DNA from: a bacterium | GTDB lineage: Bacteria > Bdellovibrionota_G > JALEGL01 | Assembly: GCA_022763185.1 (NCBI GenBank) | Contig: JALEGL010000001.1 | Coordinates: 1-31,002 of the forward strand | Direction: 5' to 3' | Length of the DNA: 31,002 nucleotides | Shown here: piece by piece, positions 22,491-30,712 of the stretch | How the letters are laid out: every line of letters starts with the position of its first letter | Position numbering within the stretch: position 1 is the stretch's first letter | Position numbers and translations under genes: made by a program | Notes under the pieces: model-generated | Database searches by the model: none | Seen by the model: only the letters and a program-made list of their open reading frames with translations | Told to the model about the DNA's origin: nothing

Positions 22491-23807
22491 ATGAGCAACT
22501 CGAACAAACATAACGAAGTCTTATTGACCTTTTTAGAGGGAGAAAATGAAGGCGTAGAGCTACGCATTATCCCACCCAGAACATTGGTCATGGGCCGCGG
22601 TGAGGACTGCGACATCTATCTGAGTGAAAAAAAAATCTCTCGCAATCATTGTCAAATTTCCGTTGAACCCAACGGCGTTTTTGTGCAGGACTTAGGCAGT
22701 ACCAATGGCACATTTTTAAACGATGATATCCTGAAAGAAAAAAAACAAGCCCAAGACAGTGACATTGTCAGCCTTGGCACCAGTAAAATCAAACTCACTT
22801 TTTCTTTATCAGAAGAAGATGCGGCCAATATTGCCAAAAGCTCTGACTCAGACCAAATCAATACCCAAGATAAAATCCAAGAGTTTCCAGACACTTCTCA
22901 CAAAATAGAAGAAGAAGTTCCTGTTTCACAACCACAAGCCAAAGCAAAGGCTGATGCTGCTTCAGATCCTGCTCAAGATCAATTGGATGACTTAGACTTT
23001 GCTCAAGACAACAGCTTGATTGAGGATAGTATTGATAGCAGCAAAGATGCAGCAGATGATTTTGATTTGGTTGACTTGGGTGAAAGCCTAGATGACAATG
23101 CTGTCAACACAGAAGAACCTTCCATCAATGATACTTTTAATGCTCAAGACAATATAGACCTTGAACAGGCCAGCGAAGATTTTGAAATTGAACGCTCTAT
23201 CAACCATCATGAAGCGTCTTTTGCCAAAATAAAAGAAGAACAAGAACTCAAAGCCAGCAACAATGCCTCCAGCGCATTATCAGGAGATTTATCCTTAATG
23301 AGTTTACCTGACTTGCTGCAAAACTTGGCTCAAAACAAACGCAGTGGCTTGCTGCAAATAGAAAAAAACAAACAACTGGGTAAAATCTTACTTAAAGATG
23401 GTGCCATCATGCAAGCAGATCTTGGCCATGTCACTGGTCTTAAAGCAGTGCATCGCATGCTGGGCTGGACAGAAGGTGACTTTCAACTCTTGGCCACTGA
23501 GGTAAAGAGCAGAAACAATGAACCTTTAAGTGAAAACATTGAAGGCTTATTGATGGAAGCCTTTAGACAAATGGATGAACTGAAAAAGCTCAAAGAAACT
23601 TTGCCTGAGTTTGATAAAAAGTTTGCCTTGAGCAAACCGCTTAAAGCGCCTTTATCCAGATTACACCCCAAAGTCCTCACTGTTTTACAAAACATTTTCA
23701 ATGAAGGCACCTTGCAAGCCGCCTTAGACATCAGTGAGTTAACCGATCTAGAGACCACTAAAGTATTTCAATACCTCTTGGATAAAAAGTACATTCAAAG
23801 CAAATAA
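22491..23807 (+). CDS. FHA domain protein with acidic linker and DUF4388 domain
   Basis: The 438-aa protein has an N-terminal FHA domain (about 8-105; GRGEDCDI, SRNHCQI, LGSTNGTFL), a long acidic, glutamine- and serine-rich linker (about 110-255) and a DUF4388 (PATAN-like) domain (about 258-345; SGDLSLMSLPDLLQNLAQ, GLLQIEKNKQLGKI, DGAIMQADLG). The C-terminal 90 residues are helical with a winged-helix-like end. Related DUF4388 proteins are common in deltaproteobacterial signalling. AAGG 8 nt upstream supports the ATG. It is co-transcribed with the two-FHA gene and is a plausible phospho-dependent adaptor or output protein. Confidence 0.93.
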   Translation: MSNSNKHNEVLLTFLEGENEGVELRIIPPRTLVMGRGEDCDIYLSEKKISRNHCQISVEPNGVFVQDLGSTNGTFLNDDILKEKKQAQDSDIVSLGTSKIKLTFSLSEEDAANIAKSSDSDQINTQDKIQEFPDTSHKIEEEVPVSQPQAKAKADAASDPAQDQLDDLDFAQDNSLIEDSIDSSKDAADDFDLVDLGESLDDNAVNTEEPSINDTFNAQDNIDLEQASEDFEIERSINHHEASFAKIKEEQELKASNNASSALSGDLSLMSLPDLLQNLAQNKRSGLLQIEKNKQLGKILLKDGAIMQADLGHVTGLKAVHRMLGWTEGDFQLLATEVKSRNNEPLSENIEGLLMEAFRQMDELKKLKETLPEFDKKFALSKPLKAPLSRLHPKVLTVLQNIFNEGTLQAALDISELTDLETTKVFQYLLDKKYIQSK

Positions 23808-23860
23808 ACACTCAATAATTTTTCTTTACAGCCCCATCCTTTTTTGCTACGTATTGCGTC

Positions 23861-24316
23861 ATGAAAAACGTATGGGGTGTTATAAGTTTAGTGGTATTTA
23901 TGAGTTCTTTGAGTTTTGCTCAAGGCAGCCCTAGCTGGGATGGGGCAAGCATATCTAATCACAACGGATTTTTGCCCTTGGGAGGGTCCACAAAACCATA
24001 TAATGGTTATTATATAGAACTGATTTACACCGGTAAAAGCAAAAATTATAGCCATATTCATTACGGATGGACTTGGGTCTACAACGATGCACAAAAAACC
24101 ATCCGTGCACGTGACAGACACAACGGCAACTTACACCAATGGAAAATTGAAATTGATACTGAAAATCCGGATCAATTTATTTACGGTGAAAACGAAAATC
24201 AAGTGCTTATTGGCCGCTTGGAAGGAAATAATGTCAATTTGTACCTTCAGTCTTGCGTGGACCAATGTGAGCACGTGAAAGTTTTTTCTACAAACATCTC
24301 AACCTTCAAAGGTTAG
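23861..24316 (+). CDS. Secreted protein of unknown function
   Basis: The 151-aa product has a signal peptide with cleavage expected after LSFA (about residue 20, then QG). The mature part has several beta-strand patterns and two cysteines (SCVDQCE), forming a likely disulfide. Its N-terminus (MKNV, then AQ, SP, G-A, H) resembles that of the small cysteine protein at 14648, and both genes share TTTTTGCTA just before the ATG. No Shine-Dalgarno is seen; TTTACA-17-TACGTA suggests a leaderless mRNA with a weak -10. No family recognised. Confidence 0.8.
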   Translation: MKNVWGVISLVVFMSSLSFAQGSPSWDGASISNHNGFLPLGGSTKPYNGYYIELIYTGKSKNYSHIHYGWTWVYNDAQKTIRARDRHNGNLHQWKIEIDTENPDQFIYGENENQVLIGRLEGNNVNLYLQSCVDQCEHVKVFSTNISTFKG

Positions 24317-24418
24317 TTTAAAACTAAGCCAGTGCGGCTCTGTTTTGATTGATCAGAATCGATCCGCCAACTTGCTTTACACGCAGGGCACACTCTTATC
24401 TAAAAACAGCTTTAAAAT

Positions 24419-25027
24419 CTATTGCGTTGGATCTTCTTGGTAAATATCGTTACGATCAATGACTTTAATAAACAAGGAACAATCTTTAAGAGGACCTTTT
24501 TGATCGGCAACCGCGGTTGCATAATACCAATTGCTGCTAACAGGGGTTGGAATGCCCAAGGTGGTTGATGGCGTAATGGCACTGTGCGTGCAGTCTGAGC
24601 CACCAGGTGTATATGACCCGTTAATGGCTTTAAGATCTCCCAAACCTCCGGTGACATTGGTACCCGATTCATCAATCTGACCGGCAATCACTTCATACTG
24701 AAAATACATGGGCTCACCGTTTCGAATCACCCTTCCCAACATACTCCAACCAGAAACCGATGTATCAAAGTTTTGTCTTCCAGTTTGATAGTTGGGTACA
24801 GTTGCAGGGCTAGGACCAGCAGTAATATAGCTTTCATTTTCTGCAAAAAAACTCTCTTGATACAAAGCAATAATACCCAAGTTATTGATAGCCTCAGACG
24901 TTCTGGCTTTGCGAATATAGTTCAAATATATGGGGACGGCAATGGCCGCTAAAATGGCAACAATCACCAACACCGTCATAAGCTCAACCAAAGAAAATCC
25001 TGTTTTGTTGTTTTTGATGATCATCAT
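24419..25027 (-). CDS. Type IV prepilin-like protein
   Basis: The N-terminus has a class III (prepilin) signal: a short basic leader, then G10 followed by FSLVE, with E15 at the +5 position, and a hydrophobic helix (about 11-32). The globular part (to 202 aa) has a C-terminal pair of cysteines (SDCTHS and KDCSLF), typical of the pilin D-region. It could be a type IV pilin or a type II secretion/minor pseudopilin; no assembly genes are nearby. It is 34 bp downstream of dacB on the same strand. A minus-strand TATGAT lies 9 nt before the ATG and no ribosome site is seen. Confidence 0.92.
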   Translation of the reverse strand: MMIIKNNKTGFSLVELMTVLVIVAILAAIAVPIYLNYIRKARTSEAINNLGIIALYQESFFAENESYITAGPSPATVPNYQTGRQNFDTSVSGWSMLGRVIRNGEPMYFQYEVIAGQIDESGTNVTGGLGDLKAINGSYTPGGSDCTHSAITPSTTLGIPTPVSSNWYYATAVADQKGPLKDCSLFIKVIDRNDIYQEDPTQ

Positions 25028-25036
25028 TAATATTGT

Positions 25037-25042
25037 ATCATA
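25037..25042 (-). promoter_or_regulatory. Possible -10 box of the prepilin gene
   Basis: TATGAT on the minus strand ends 9 nt before the ATG; the -35 is weak (TTAAAG at 17 nt). A near-leaderless transcript is predicted. Confidence 0.3.
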
Positions 25043-25061
25043 CTAAGGCTTAAAGATTGCT

Positions 25062-26459
25062 TTAAAATAGTTCTGCAATTATTTTTTCTTCCAAATTGCG
25101 CAACTGCCAGCCACTTTGACCGGTTTGATTCCACAAAAAAGCAAAATATACCGTGCCATAACTAGGGGTATGGGCTTGCCCTACCAGTGCCGTAACGTTA
25201 TTCAATGTTCCTGACTTTGCCCGTACTTTTCCAAGCATCCCCTTGCGCTTAAATCGATTACGCAAAGTGCCATCTTGACCACCAACGCTCATGGCATGCA
25301 AAAAATCAGCCCCATACACCGGATGTTGTGCCGAGGTAAAAAACACCTGCGCCAAATCATGGGCTGAGATTTTGGTTGAACGGGAAAGCCCTGAGGCTTT
25401 ATTTAAAAAAACTTCGTTTTTAAGCTTTGGATGATTGTCTTTTAGCCATTGTTTTAAATCAACACCTTCCTTGGCCAAAGCATAGGATAACATCTCAGCC
25501 ATAAAGTTATTGCTGAATTTGTTCATCCCCCAAACAATATGACTTAAAGGTTTAGACTTAAACTCTAAAACCCTACCTTCTTCAACACATGTTTTGTACT
25601 CAACAACAAAGTCCCGATTCTGCGCCAATATATTTTCTTTATCCAACATATGCTTTAAAGCTTGTGCAAAATAAAACTCTGGTTTTGGCACTGACCCATA
25701 AAGCGTTCTATGTCTTTCATTAAGACCAATGAGACCATAAACATGAATAATGAATTGTTTATTTTTTTCATCAAAAGATACTTTCATCCCTACACTTTTT
25801 TTACCGGCGATACTGTTGGTTTTAACCTGTGCATTTAAACGATACGCAGATTTGGGTAGATCGGGATCTATCAACACAGTTGCTGGCTCACCTCTTCGCT
25901 GGCCCGGATAAACATGGACCGTAAGCGCATTAAAGTTGAGGGCCAAAGCACTTTGCGGTGCAACAAAAGCACGATGCGCATCACCAGAAAAGTTTTTCTT
26001 TAAAGCATGTTGCACTTTTAAATCACTGTTATCAATAATTAGCGTATGGATGTTACGCGTAGTTTCTCTTCGCAACATCTGTCCCAACAACCATAAATTT
26101 TCACTGACAAAATAAGGGTCTAAGCCACCTTTAATGCACAACTGACCTTGATTGAACCAAAGTTTGGTTAAAAACACATGCGCTTGCCCCCAATGTTCCA
26201 AGGCTGCAGCCGTTACCAAAATTTTTATAGCCGAGGCTGGATTTAAAGTTTTATGCTCCTGTTTGGCATACAGAACCTGCTCATCGTTGAACATGTACAA
26301 ACCGATATTGCTCTGTTTAATCTTGGCTTTATCCATGGCTCGGTCTATTTTTTGCTTTAATTCATTGATTTTCAACTCTTCAGCTACAAGCTTGCTAGGC
26401 CAAAGCAACAACACAAATAGAGCAATAAAAATCATTAAAATTTTACCGGGTATTTTCAT
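25062..26459 (-). CDS. dacB: D-alanyl-D-alanine carboxypeptidase/endopeptidase (PBP4, DacB)
   Basis: PBP4-type (S13 family) periplasmic penicillin-binding protein of 465 aa that trims and cuts peptidoglycan crosslinks. The active-site motifs are SxxK as S76-AI-K79, SxN as S316-NN, and KTG-like K415-SGT. A Sec signal peptide of about 26 residues leads the protein. The insertion domains between about 90 and 300 are normal for the class. It is divergent from nagZ with only 30 bp between start codons, so the two cell-wall genes probably share regulatory sequence. No Shine-Dalgarno is seen; a TAAACT box lies 8 nt before the ATG. Confidence 0.95.
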   Translation of the reverse strand: MKIPGKILMIFIALFVLLLWPSKLVAEELKINELKQKIDRAMDKAKIKQSNIGLYMFNDEQVLYAKQEHKTLNPASAIKILVTAAALEHWGQAHVFLTKLWFNQGQLCIKGGLDPYFVSENLWLLGQMLRRETTRNIHTLIIDNSDLKVQHALKKNFSGDAHRAFVAPQSALALNFNALTVHVYPGQRRGEPATVLIDPDLPKSAYRLNAQVKTNSIAGKKSVGMKVSFDEKNKQFIIHVYGLIGLNERHRTLYGSVPKPEFYFAQALKHMLDKENILAQNRDFVVEYKTCVEEGRVLEFKSKPLSHIVWGMNKFSNNFMAEMLSYALAKEGVDLKQWLKDNHPKLKNEVFLNKASGLSRSTKISAHDLAQVFFTSAQHPVYGADFLHAMSVGGQDGTLRNRFKRKGMLGKVRAKSGTLNNVTALVGQAHTPSYGTVYFAFLWNQTGQSGWQLRNLEEKIIAELF

Positions 26460-26489
26460 TGTTCATAAGTTTAAGGTAATGCAATCAAT

Positions 26490-27611
26490 ATGCAACAAAA
26501 TGCTTATAAAAAAGACAAAAGCCCATGGCCTCTAGCCAAGCTCAAGGCTCATCTGGGACAACTGATGATGATAGGCTTTGAAAGTACCCGTTTAAAAAAA
26601 GAAGAAATTCAATTTATAAAAGACACTGACCCTGCGGGTGTCATTTATTTTAGACGCAACTTGGATACTCCAAAGCAAAGCCTAGACTTGTCCCATCAAG
26701 TTTGGCAGCAGTTTAAAACACCGCCTTTTATTGGCATTGACCAAGAAGGGGGTCGCGTTGAACGCTTGACTGAGCCCTTTACCCACTTTCCAGGTAATCA
26801 AGCTTTGGGCTTGCATTATCAAAAAACTCAATCCCCTAAACTTGCACGCCAACAAGTCAATGCCATCTGTGAACAACTAAAAAGCATTGGCGTCAACTTA
26901 GATTTTTCACCCGTTGCCGATATTCACACCAACCCCAAAAACCCTATTATTAATGATAGGGCTTTTGCTACAAAACAAAAAATCACCAGCAATCTGGTTG
27001 GAGTCACGGTTGACAGTTTCAACCAAAATAATATCGTTTCCTGTGCCAAACATTTTCCAGGACATGGAGATACCTTACTAGACAGTCACTTGGCTTTACC
27101 AAGTGTTGACACCTCATTAAAAACCTTAATGCAGCGCGAGCTTAAACCCTTTATTAGAGCCATTGCCTATAAAGTACCCATGATTATGACAGCCCATATT
27201 GTTTACAAAGCTATTGACCCACAAAACATGGCCACACTCTCAGCTTTTTTCTTACAAACCATTTTGCGTAAACGTCTTGGCTATGAAGGCTTGATTGTGA
27301 GTGATGATTTAGAAATGCATGCCGTTGCCAAAAATAAAAGTTTGGCTATGGCCGCTGTTGAAGCGCTCAATGCTGGGGTCGATTTACTCTTGGTTTGCAA
27401 ATCTCTTGAAGAGTCCAAGAATGTTTACCAAGCTATACTCACTGCTTTAGAGCAAAAAAACCTAGACCCCATGCGCTTGCAAACTTCTATTGAGCGTATT
27501 TTTAGCTGCAAGCAGCGCTTTAAGTTGCACGCTCCTCAAAAAAATAGATCTCGGCACGCTTGGCCCCAACACGATTACCTTGCAGAAAAAATCCAGAAAG
27601 TTGCCAACTGA
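26490..27611 (+). CDS. nagZ: Beta-N-acetylhexosaminidase (NagZ, GH3)
   Basis: NagZ removes GlcNAc from anhydromuropeptides in cytosolic peptidoglycan recycling. The 373-aa sequence has IGIDQEGGRVERL, the His-Asp dyad in KHFPGHGDT (H192, D194), MTAHIVY and the nucleophile region VSDDLEM (D272/D273). No signal peptide is present, as expected for a cytosolic enzyme. A C-terminal extension of about 30 residues beyond the catalytic domain is basic and low in complexity. It is divergent from dacB, linking wall cutting and recycling. The end overlaps the -35 of the exbB promoter. Confidence 0.95.
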   Translation: MQQNAYKKDKSPWPLAKLKAHLGQLMMIGFESTRLKKEEIQFIKDTDPAGVIYFRRNLDTPKQSLDLSHQVWQQFKTPPFIGIDQEGGRVERLTEPFTHFPGNQALGLHYQKTQSPKLARQQVNAICEQLKSIGVNLDFSPVADIHTNPKNPIINDRAFATKQKITSNLVGVTVDSFNQNNIVSCAKHFPGHGDTLLDSHLALPSVDTSLKTLMQRELKPFIRAIAYKVPMIMTAHIVYKAIDPQNMATLSAFFLQTILRKRLGYEGLIVSDDLEMHAVAKNKSLAMAAVEALNAGVDLLLVCKSLEESKNVYQAILTALEQKNLDPMRLQTSIERIFSCKQRFKLHAPQKNRSRHAWPQHDYLAEKIQKVAN

Positions 27612-27628
27612 TACAATTGGTATACAAT
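27601..27628 (+). promoter_or_regulatory. Predicted promoter of the exbB-exbD operon
   Basis: TTGCCA (27601-27606) and TACAAT (27623-27628) are separated by 16 nt, each one base from consensus. The -35 lies in the last codons of nagZ. A bulged hairpin (27657-27683, GTGTGTAAG with CTTAACACAC) follows in the untranslated leader, before the GGAGG site. Confidence 0.5.
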
Positions 27629-27701
27629 GGAGTAATTGTTTAAATATAAAGACAAAGTGTGTAAGATCACTGACTTAACACACAATCTTGGAGGTTAATA
27701 T

Positions 27702-28334
27702 ATGTCGTCTTTTTTTGATGTTTACTGGCACAGTCCCTTTATGATGCTAAACACAGTTGTTTCAATTATTGCTCTTGGTATAGTTTTAGAGCGTGCATAC
27801 ATGCTTTGGTTTAAGTATTCTGCCAATGGTGTGGCATTTATGCAAACCATTGAGCGCCATGTTTTGGCCAATGACTTGAATAGCGCAAGAAATTTTGCCA
27901 ACACCAGCAAAACCCCTTTGGCATCTGTCATTAAAGCTGGCTTGGCCAAAGCCCCTTTGGGTGGTATGGCTGTATCTATGGGCGTTGATGAAGCTTTGTT
28001 GCAAGTTACACCCAGAGTTGAAAAACGTATTGGTTCTTTGTGGGCCATTGCTAACATTGCAACCTTGCTGGGTTTGATTGGAACGATTGTTGGTTTGAGC
28101 GTATCTTTTGGTGCTTTAGGGGGCCTTTCTGCTGAAGCCAGAGCTGAAGCCATGGGTGTGGGTATTGCTGAAGCGCTTTACAACACCATGTTGGGTTTGA
28201 GTATTGCGGTGATTTGCATTATTGCTCACTTGATTCTTTCTGGTAAGGCCAAGAGCATCATTGGTGACCTTGATTATTACACCAGCCGTATGGAAAACCT
28301 TTTAACAATCAGACATGAGAGCGAGGCTGCATAA
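27702..28334 (+). CDS. ExbB/TolQ/MotA-type proton channel protein
   Basis: Inner-membrane proton-channel component that energises outer-membrane or motility machinery together with ExbD proteins. The 210 aa have three membrane segments (about 12-30, 113-135, 155-180); LGLIGTIVGLSVSFGALG is the conserved TolQ/ExbB channel segment. GGAGG upstream of the ATG is a strong ribosome site. It is followed within 3 bp by two ExbD-like genes, all on the plus strand. The same gene order is used for TonB-type, Tol-Pal-type and myxobacterial gliding motors; which one this is cannot be told here. Confidence 0.94.
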   Translation: MSSFFDVYWHSPFMMLNTVVSIIALGIVLERAYMLWFKYSANGVAFMQTIERHVLANDLNSARNFANTSKTPLASVIKAGLAKAPLGGMAVSMGVDEALLQVTPRVEKRIGSLWAIANIATLLGLIGTIVGLSVSFGALGGLSAEARAEAMGVGIAEALYNTMLGLSIAVICIIAHLILSGKAKSIIGDLDYYTSRMENLLTIRHESEAA

Positions 28335-28337
28335 GCC

Positions 28338-28838
28338 ATGTCTCGCGGTCAACGAGAAAGCGGTTTAGAAGTTGAAGTAGGAGAACTTAACCTCGTTCCC
28401 TATTTGGATATTATGGTGAACTTGGTGCTGTTCATGTTAATGAGCATTACCAGCTTTTTAAGCTTTACCATTTTAAATGCCTCCATTCCGCAACTCAGCC
28501 CCAATGCAGCTACTGCTCAAGCACAGCTGAAAAAAAAGGAGCTCTTGCTCATGGTCAGAGTAACCAAAACTGGCTTTATTGTTGACCCCAGTGTGCAAGG
28601 TGGAAAATCTTTGCCCAAAACACAAATTCCAAAAGTTAAAGGTGAATACCAATACGAAGCCCTTAAAAAAAGAGGTTCATCCATTAAAACTCTTTTTCCA
28701 AAAGAAGAAAAAGTTTTAATTCTGGCCCATGAATCCGTCAAATATGATGACATCATCAAGACCATGGATGCCTTGCGCGACAAGGAAGAAGACGGTGATG
28801 AAGGCCTATTTCCCAGTGTAACGTTAAGTGTTTTATAG
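28338..28838 (+). CDS. ExbD/TolR-type protein (first copy)
   Basis: 166 aa with an N-terminal membrane segment (about 19-42) carrying the essential aspartate D24 in LVPYLDIMVNLVLFMLM. The periplasmic part (about 50-166) has the ExbD fold pattern, ending SVTLSVL. It starts 3 bp after the exbB stop. The periplasmic domain is longer than in E. coli ExbD. Likely part of the proton-driven complex with the upstream channel and the second ExbD copy. Confidence 0.9.
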   Translation: MSRGQRESGLEVEVGELNLVPYLDIMVNLVLFMLMSITSFLSFTILNASIPQLSPNAATAQAQLKKKELLLMVRVTKTGFIVDPSVQGGKSLPKTQIPKVKGEYQYEALKKRGSSIKTLFPKEEKVLILAHESVKYDDIIKTMDALRDKEEDGDEGLFPSVTLSVL

Positions 28839-28866
28839 GCAGGCGTAAAAAATCTAAGGAACAGTT

Positions 28867-29451
28867 ATGGCAGCAGATACAGAACAACATGCAAGTCTTC
28901 ACCTCTGGCGCGCACGGATGCGTAAGCGCAGAGGAAGAGGGCTAGACAGCGGTCATTCAAAAGAGCTCAACTTGGTGGCCATGATGGACATGATGACTAT
29001 TATTTTGGTGTTCCTCTTAAAAAGTTATTCAGGCTCTACATTAACTGTAAACTCTAGTCAAAACTTTCAGTTTCCTAAGTCTACACATCAAATTACTCCT
29101 GTAGACGCAACCAAGCTCACCGTAAGCAACTATGACAGTGGCGAAGGACAAATCATTGTCAACTCTGATATTGTGGCCACCCTCGATTCAAAAGCTGTAT
29201 TAAGCATGAAACGCAAAGCTCGCAATAGAGATTACATGATTCCAGAGTTGTTCAAAGCCTTAAAAAAAGAAGCTGCCATGGTCAAGGCGGAAACCAAAAT
29301 TCGTAATGAAGACGCCACCACCTATGAAGGTAATATTTTGATTATTGCGGATAAAGAGTTGCCCTATTGGCTACTGACAGCTGTTCTCTTTACTTCTGCT
29401 GAAGCCGGCTTTGACAAATACAACCTTGTGGCTGTTAAAAAGCACCAATAA
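28867..29451 (+). CDS. ExbD/TolR-type protein (second copy)
   Basis: 194 aa with a basic, arginine-rich N-terminal cytosolic tail (RARMRKRRGRG), one membrane segment (about 35-53) with the aspartate D41 in LVAMMDMMTIILVFLL, and a periplasmic domain ending KYNLVAVKKHQ. It is clearly different in sequence from the first ExbD, so the complex may use a heterodimeric ExbD pair, as seen with some bacterial motors. AAGGA lies 6 nt before the ATG. Last gene of the operon; no clear terminator, but a 6-bp stem (TATCGA/TCGATA) sits at 29470-29488. Confidence 0.9.
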   Translation: MAADTEQHASLHLWRARMRKRRGRGLDSGHSKELNLVAMMDMMTIILVFLLKSYSGSTLTVNSSQNFQFPKSTHQITPVDATKLTVSNYDSGEGQIIVNSDIVATLDSKAVLSMKRKARNRDYMIPELFKALKKEAAMVKAETKIRNEDATTYEGNILIIADKELPYWLLTAVLFTSAEAGFDKYNLVAVKKHQ

Positions 29452-29674
29452 AACTTAATTTACTGATCTTATCGATACTGTGTCGATAGCAATTACGTTT
29501 TAGACTCAAACTGCACTAAAAACCCACAGATTAAGCATATTGTTGTTCTTTTTAGGGTAGCTTTCAATCAAGCCATGCGGACTATTCCTCTGCTGCGCTC
29601 TAACGCCACGCCCCTTGCTTTTTTGTATGCTTTTTGTTAAACCGCATGCATTAAAAATTAATCTAGGGGAACAC

Positions 29675-30712
29675 ATGAAAAAGCTTTTTTTATTAACGGT
29701 TTTATTTTTTGGAGCAGCTCATGCCGGAATATATCCGGTTAAAAGTTTAAAACAATTGGTTAGCAAAAACGGTGTTTTTAAAGCGTCGCTTGACTTCAAA
29801 GCAGATATCGGCTTGACAAACCGTGCCTCTTTAGACGGTTTTGTAAAAATTTACAGTGCAAATGCATCGTATCACGGTTCTTCTTTATTATATCAATTTG
29901 ATCTCAAAAGTGCCCCACTTGACTTTAATGACGGTTCAGCAACTTTTTCAACACAAAGCAACAATCTTTCAACTCAAGAAGAAGAAACTGCTGAACTTAA
30001 AATTACCTACATCTATGTGGCTCTCAATAACTATGTTGTAAAAGTGGAAATAAAAACTTTCTGCAATCATGAAGACATTCTTTATGCACAAACGAGCACT
30101 CAAGCTGAAAAGCTTAAAAGTTACAACTATGCTTCGGCATACACCGCTGGATATCAACAGATAAAACCAAAAAAACTACCCCTGTCTCACAGCGACAACA
30201 ATTTGTTTTACATGACCCATAATCTCAAGGTTACACATGACCCTTTCAACTGGCAGCTGTTGGTGAATGGGCAAGTCAGTATTTACAATAACTCAACCCC
30301 TCTACAAAATGGCACACCTCAAGGCAATCCTGCCTACCGTTTTATTATTGATCAAAGCCTTGAATTACAAAACAAGAAAGAAAATTCTTTAAAAATCTTC
30401 TCTTTCTCCGGCGAAGCAGTGAATAACATGACTTTAACCATCACCTACACGCCTGATGGAGTAGGCACATACTCTCAAGACATCACTGCCCGTGTTTATA
30501 GCATAGAAGACCCAGAATCCTGCAACTCAACCATTGATTGCACTACTGGACGTCCAATTCATGATGTATTAAGGCATTCTTCAATCATACGACCTAAAAC
30601 TATCTCTCAATATGCATATGATATCTCTTCAGCAAACAACGACAGTTCTTTTAATTCTTCTCAAAAAATGCTCCGCTTGAGAAATGGTACTGAGTTTACT
30701 TACATCCATTAA
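29675..30712 (+). CDS. Secreted protein of unknown function
   Basis: I place the start at ATG 29675 (345 aa), with AGGGGAACAC directly upstream and a clean signal peptide (cleavage after GAAHA, about residue 17). A longer frame from 29615 exists but adds an unsuitable N-terminus. The mature part is beta-rich and Ser/Asn/Thr-rich, with three cysteines (FCNHE, SCNST, DCTTG). No recognised domain. The 12-mer TCTAGGGGAACA before its start also occurs upstream of the lipoprotein at 5054. Monocistronic as far as seen. Confidence 0.82.
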   Translation: MKKLFLLTVLFFGAAHAGIYPVKSLKQLVSKNGVFKASLDFKADIGLTNRASLDGFVKIYSANASYHGSSLLYQFDLKSAPLDFNDGSATFSTQSNNLSTQEEETAELKITYIYVALNNYVVKVEIKTFCNHEDILYAQTSTQAEKLKSYNYASAYTAGYQQIKPKKLPLSHSDNNLFYMTHNLKVTHDPFNWQLLVNGQVSIYNNSTPLQNGTPQGNPAYRFIIDQSLELQNKKENSLKIFSFSGEAVNNMTLTITYTPDGVGTYSQDITARVYSIEDPESCNSTIDCTTGRPIHDVLRHSSIIRPKTISQYAYDISSANNDSSFNSSQKMLRLRNGTEFTYIH

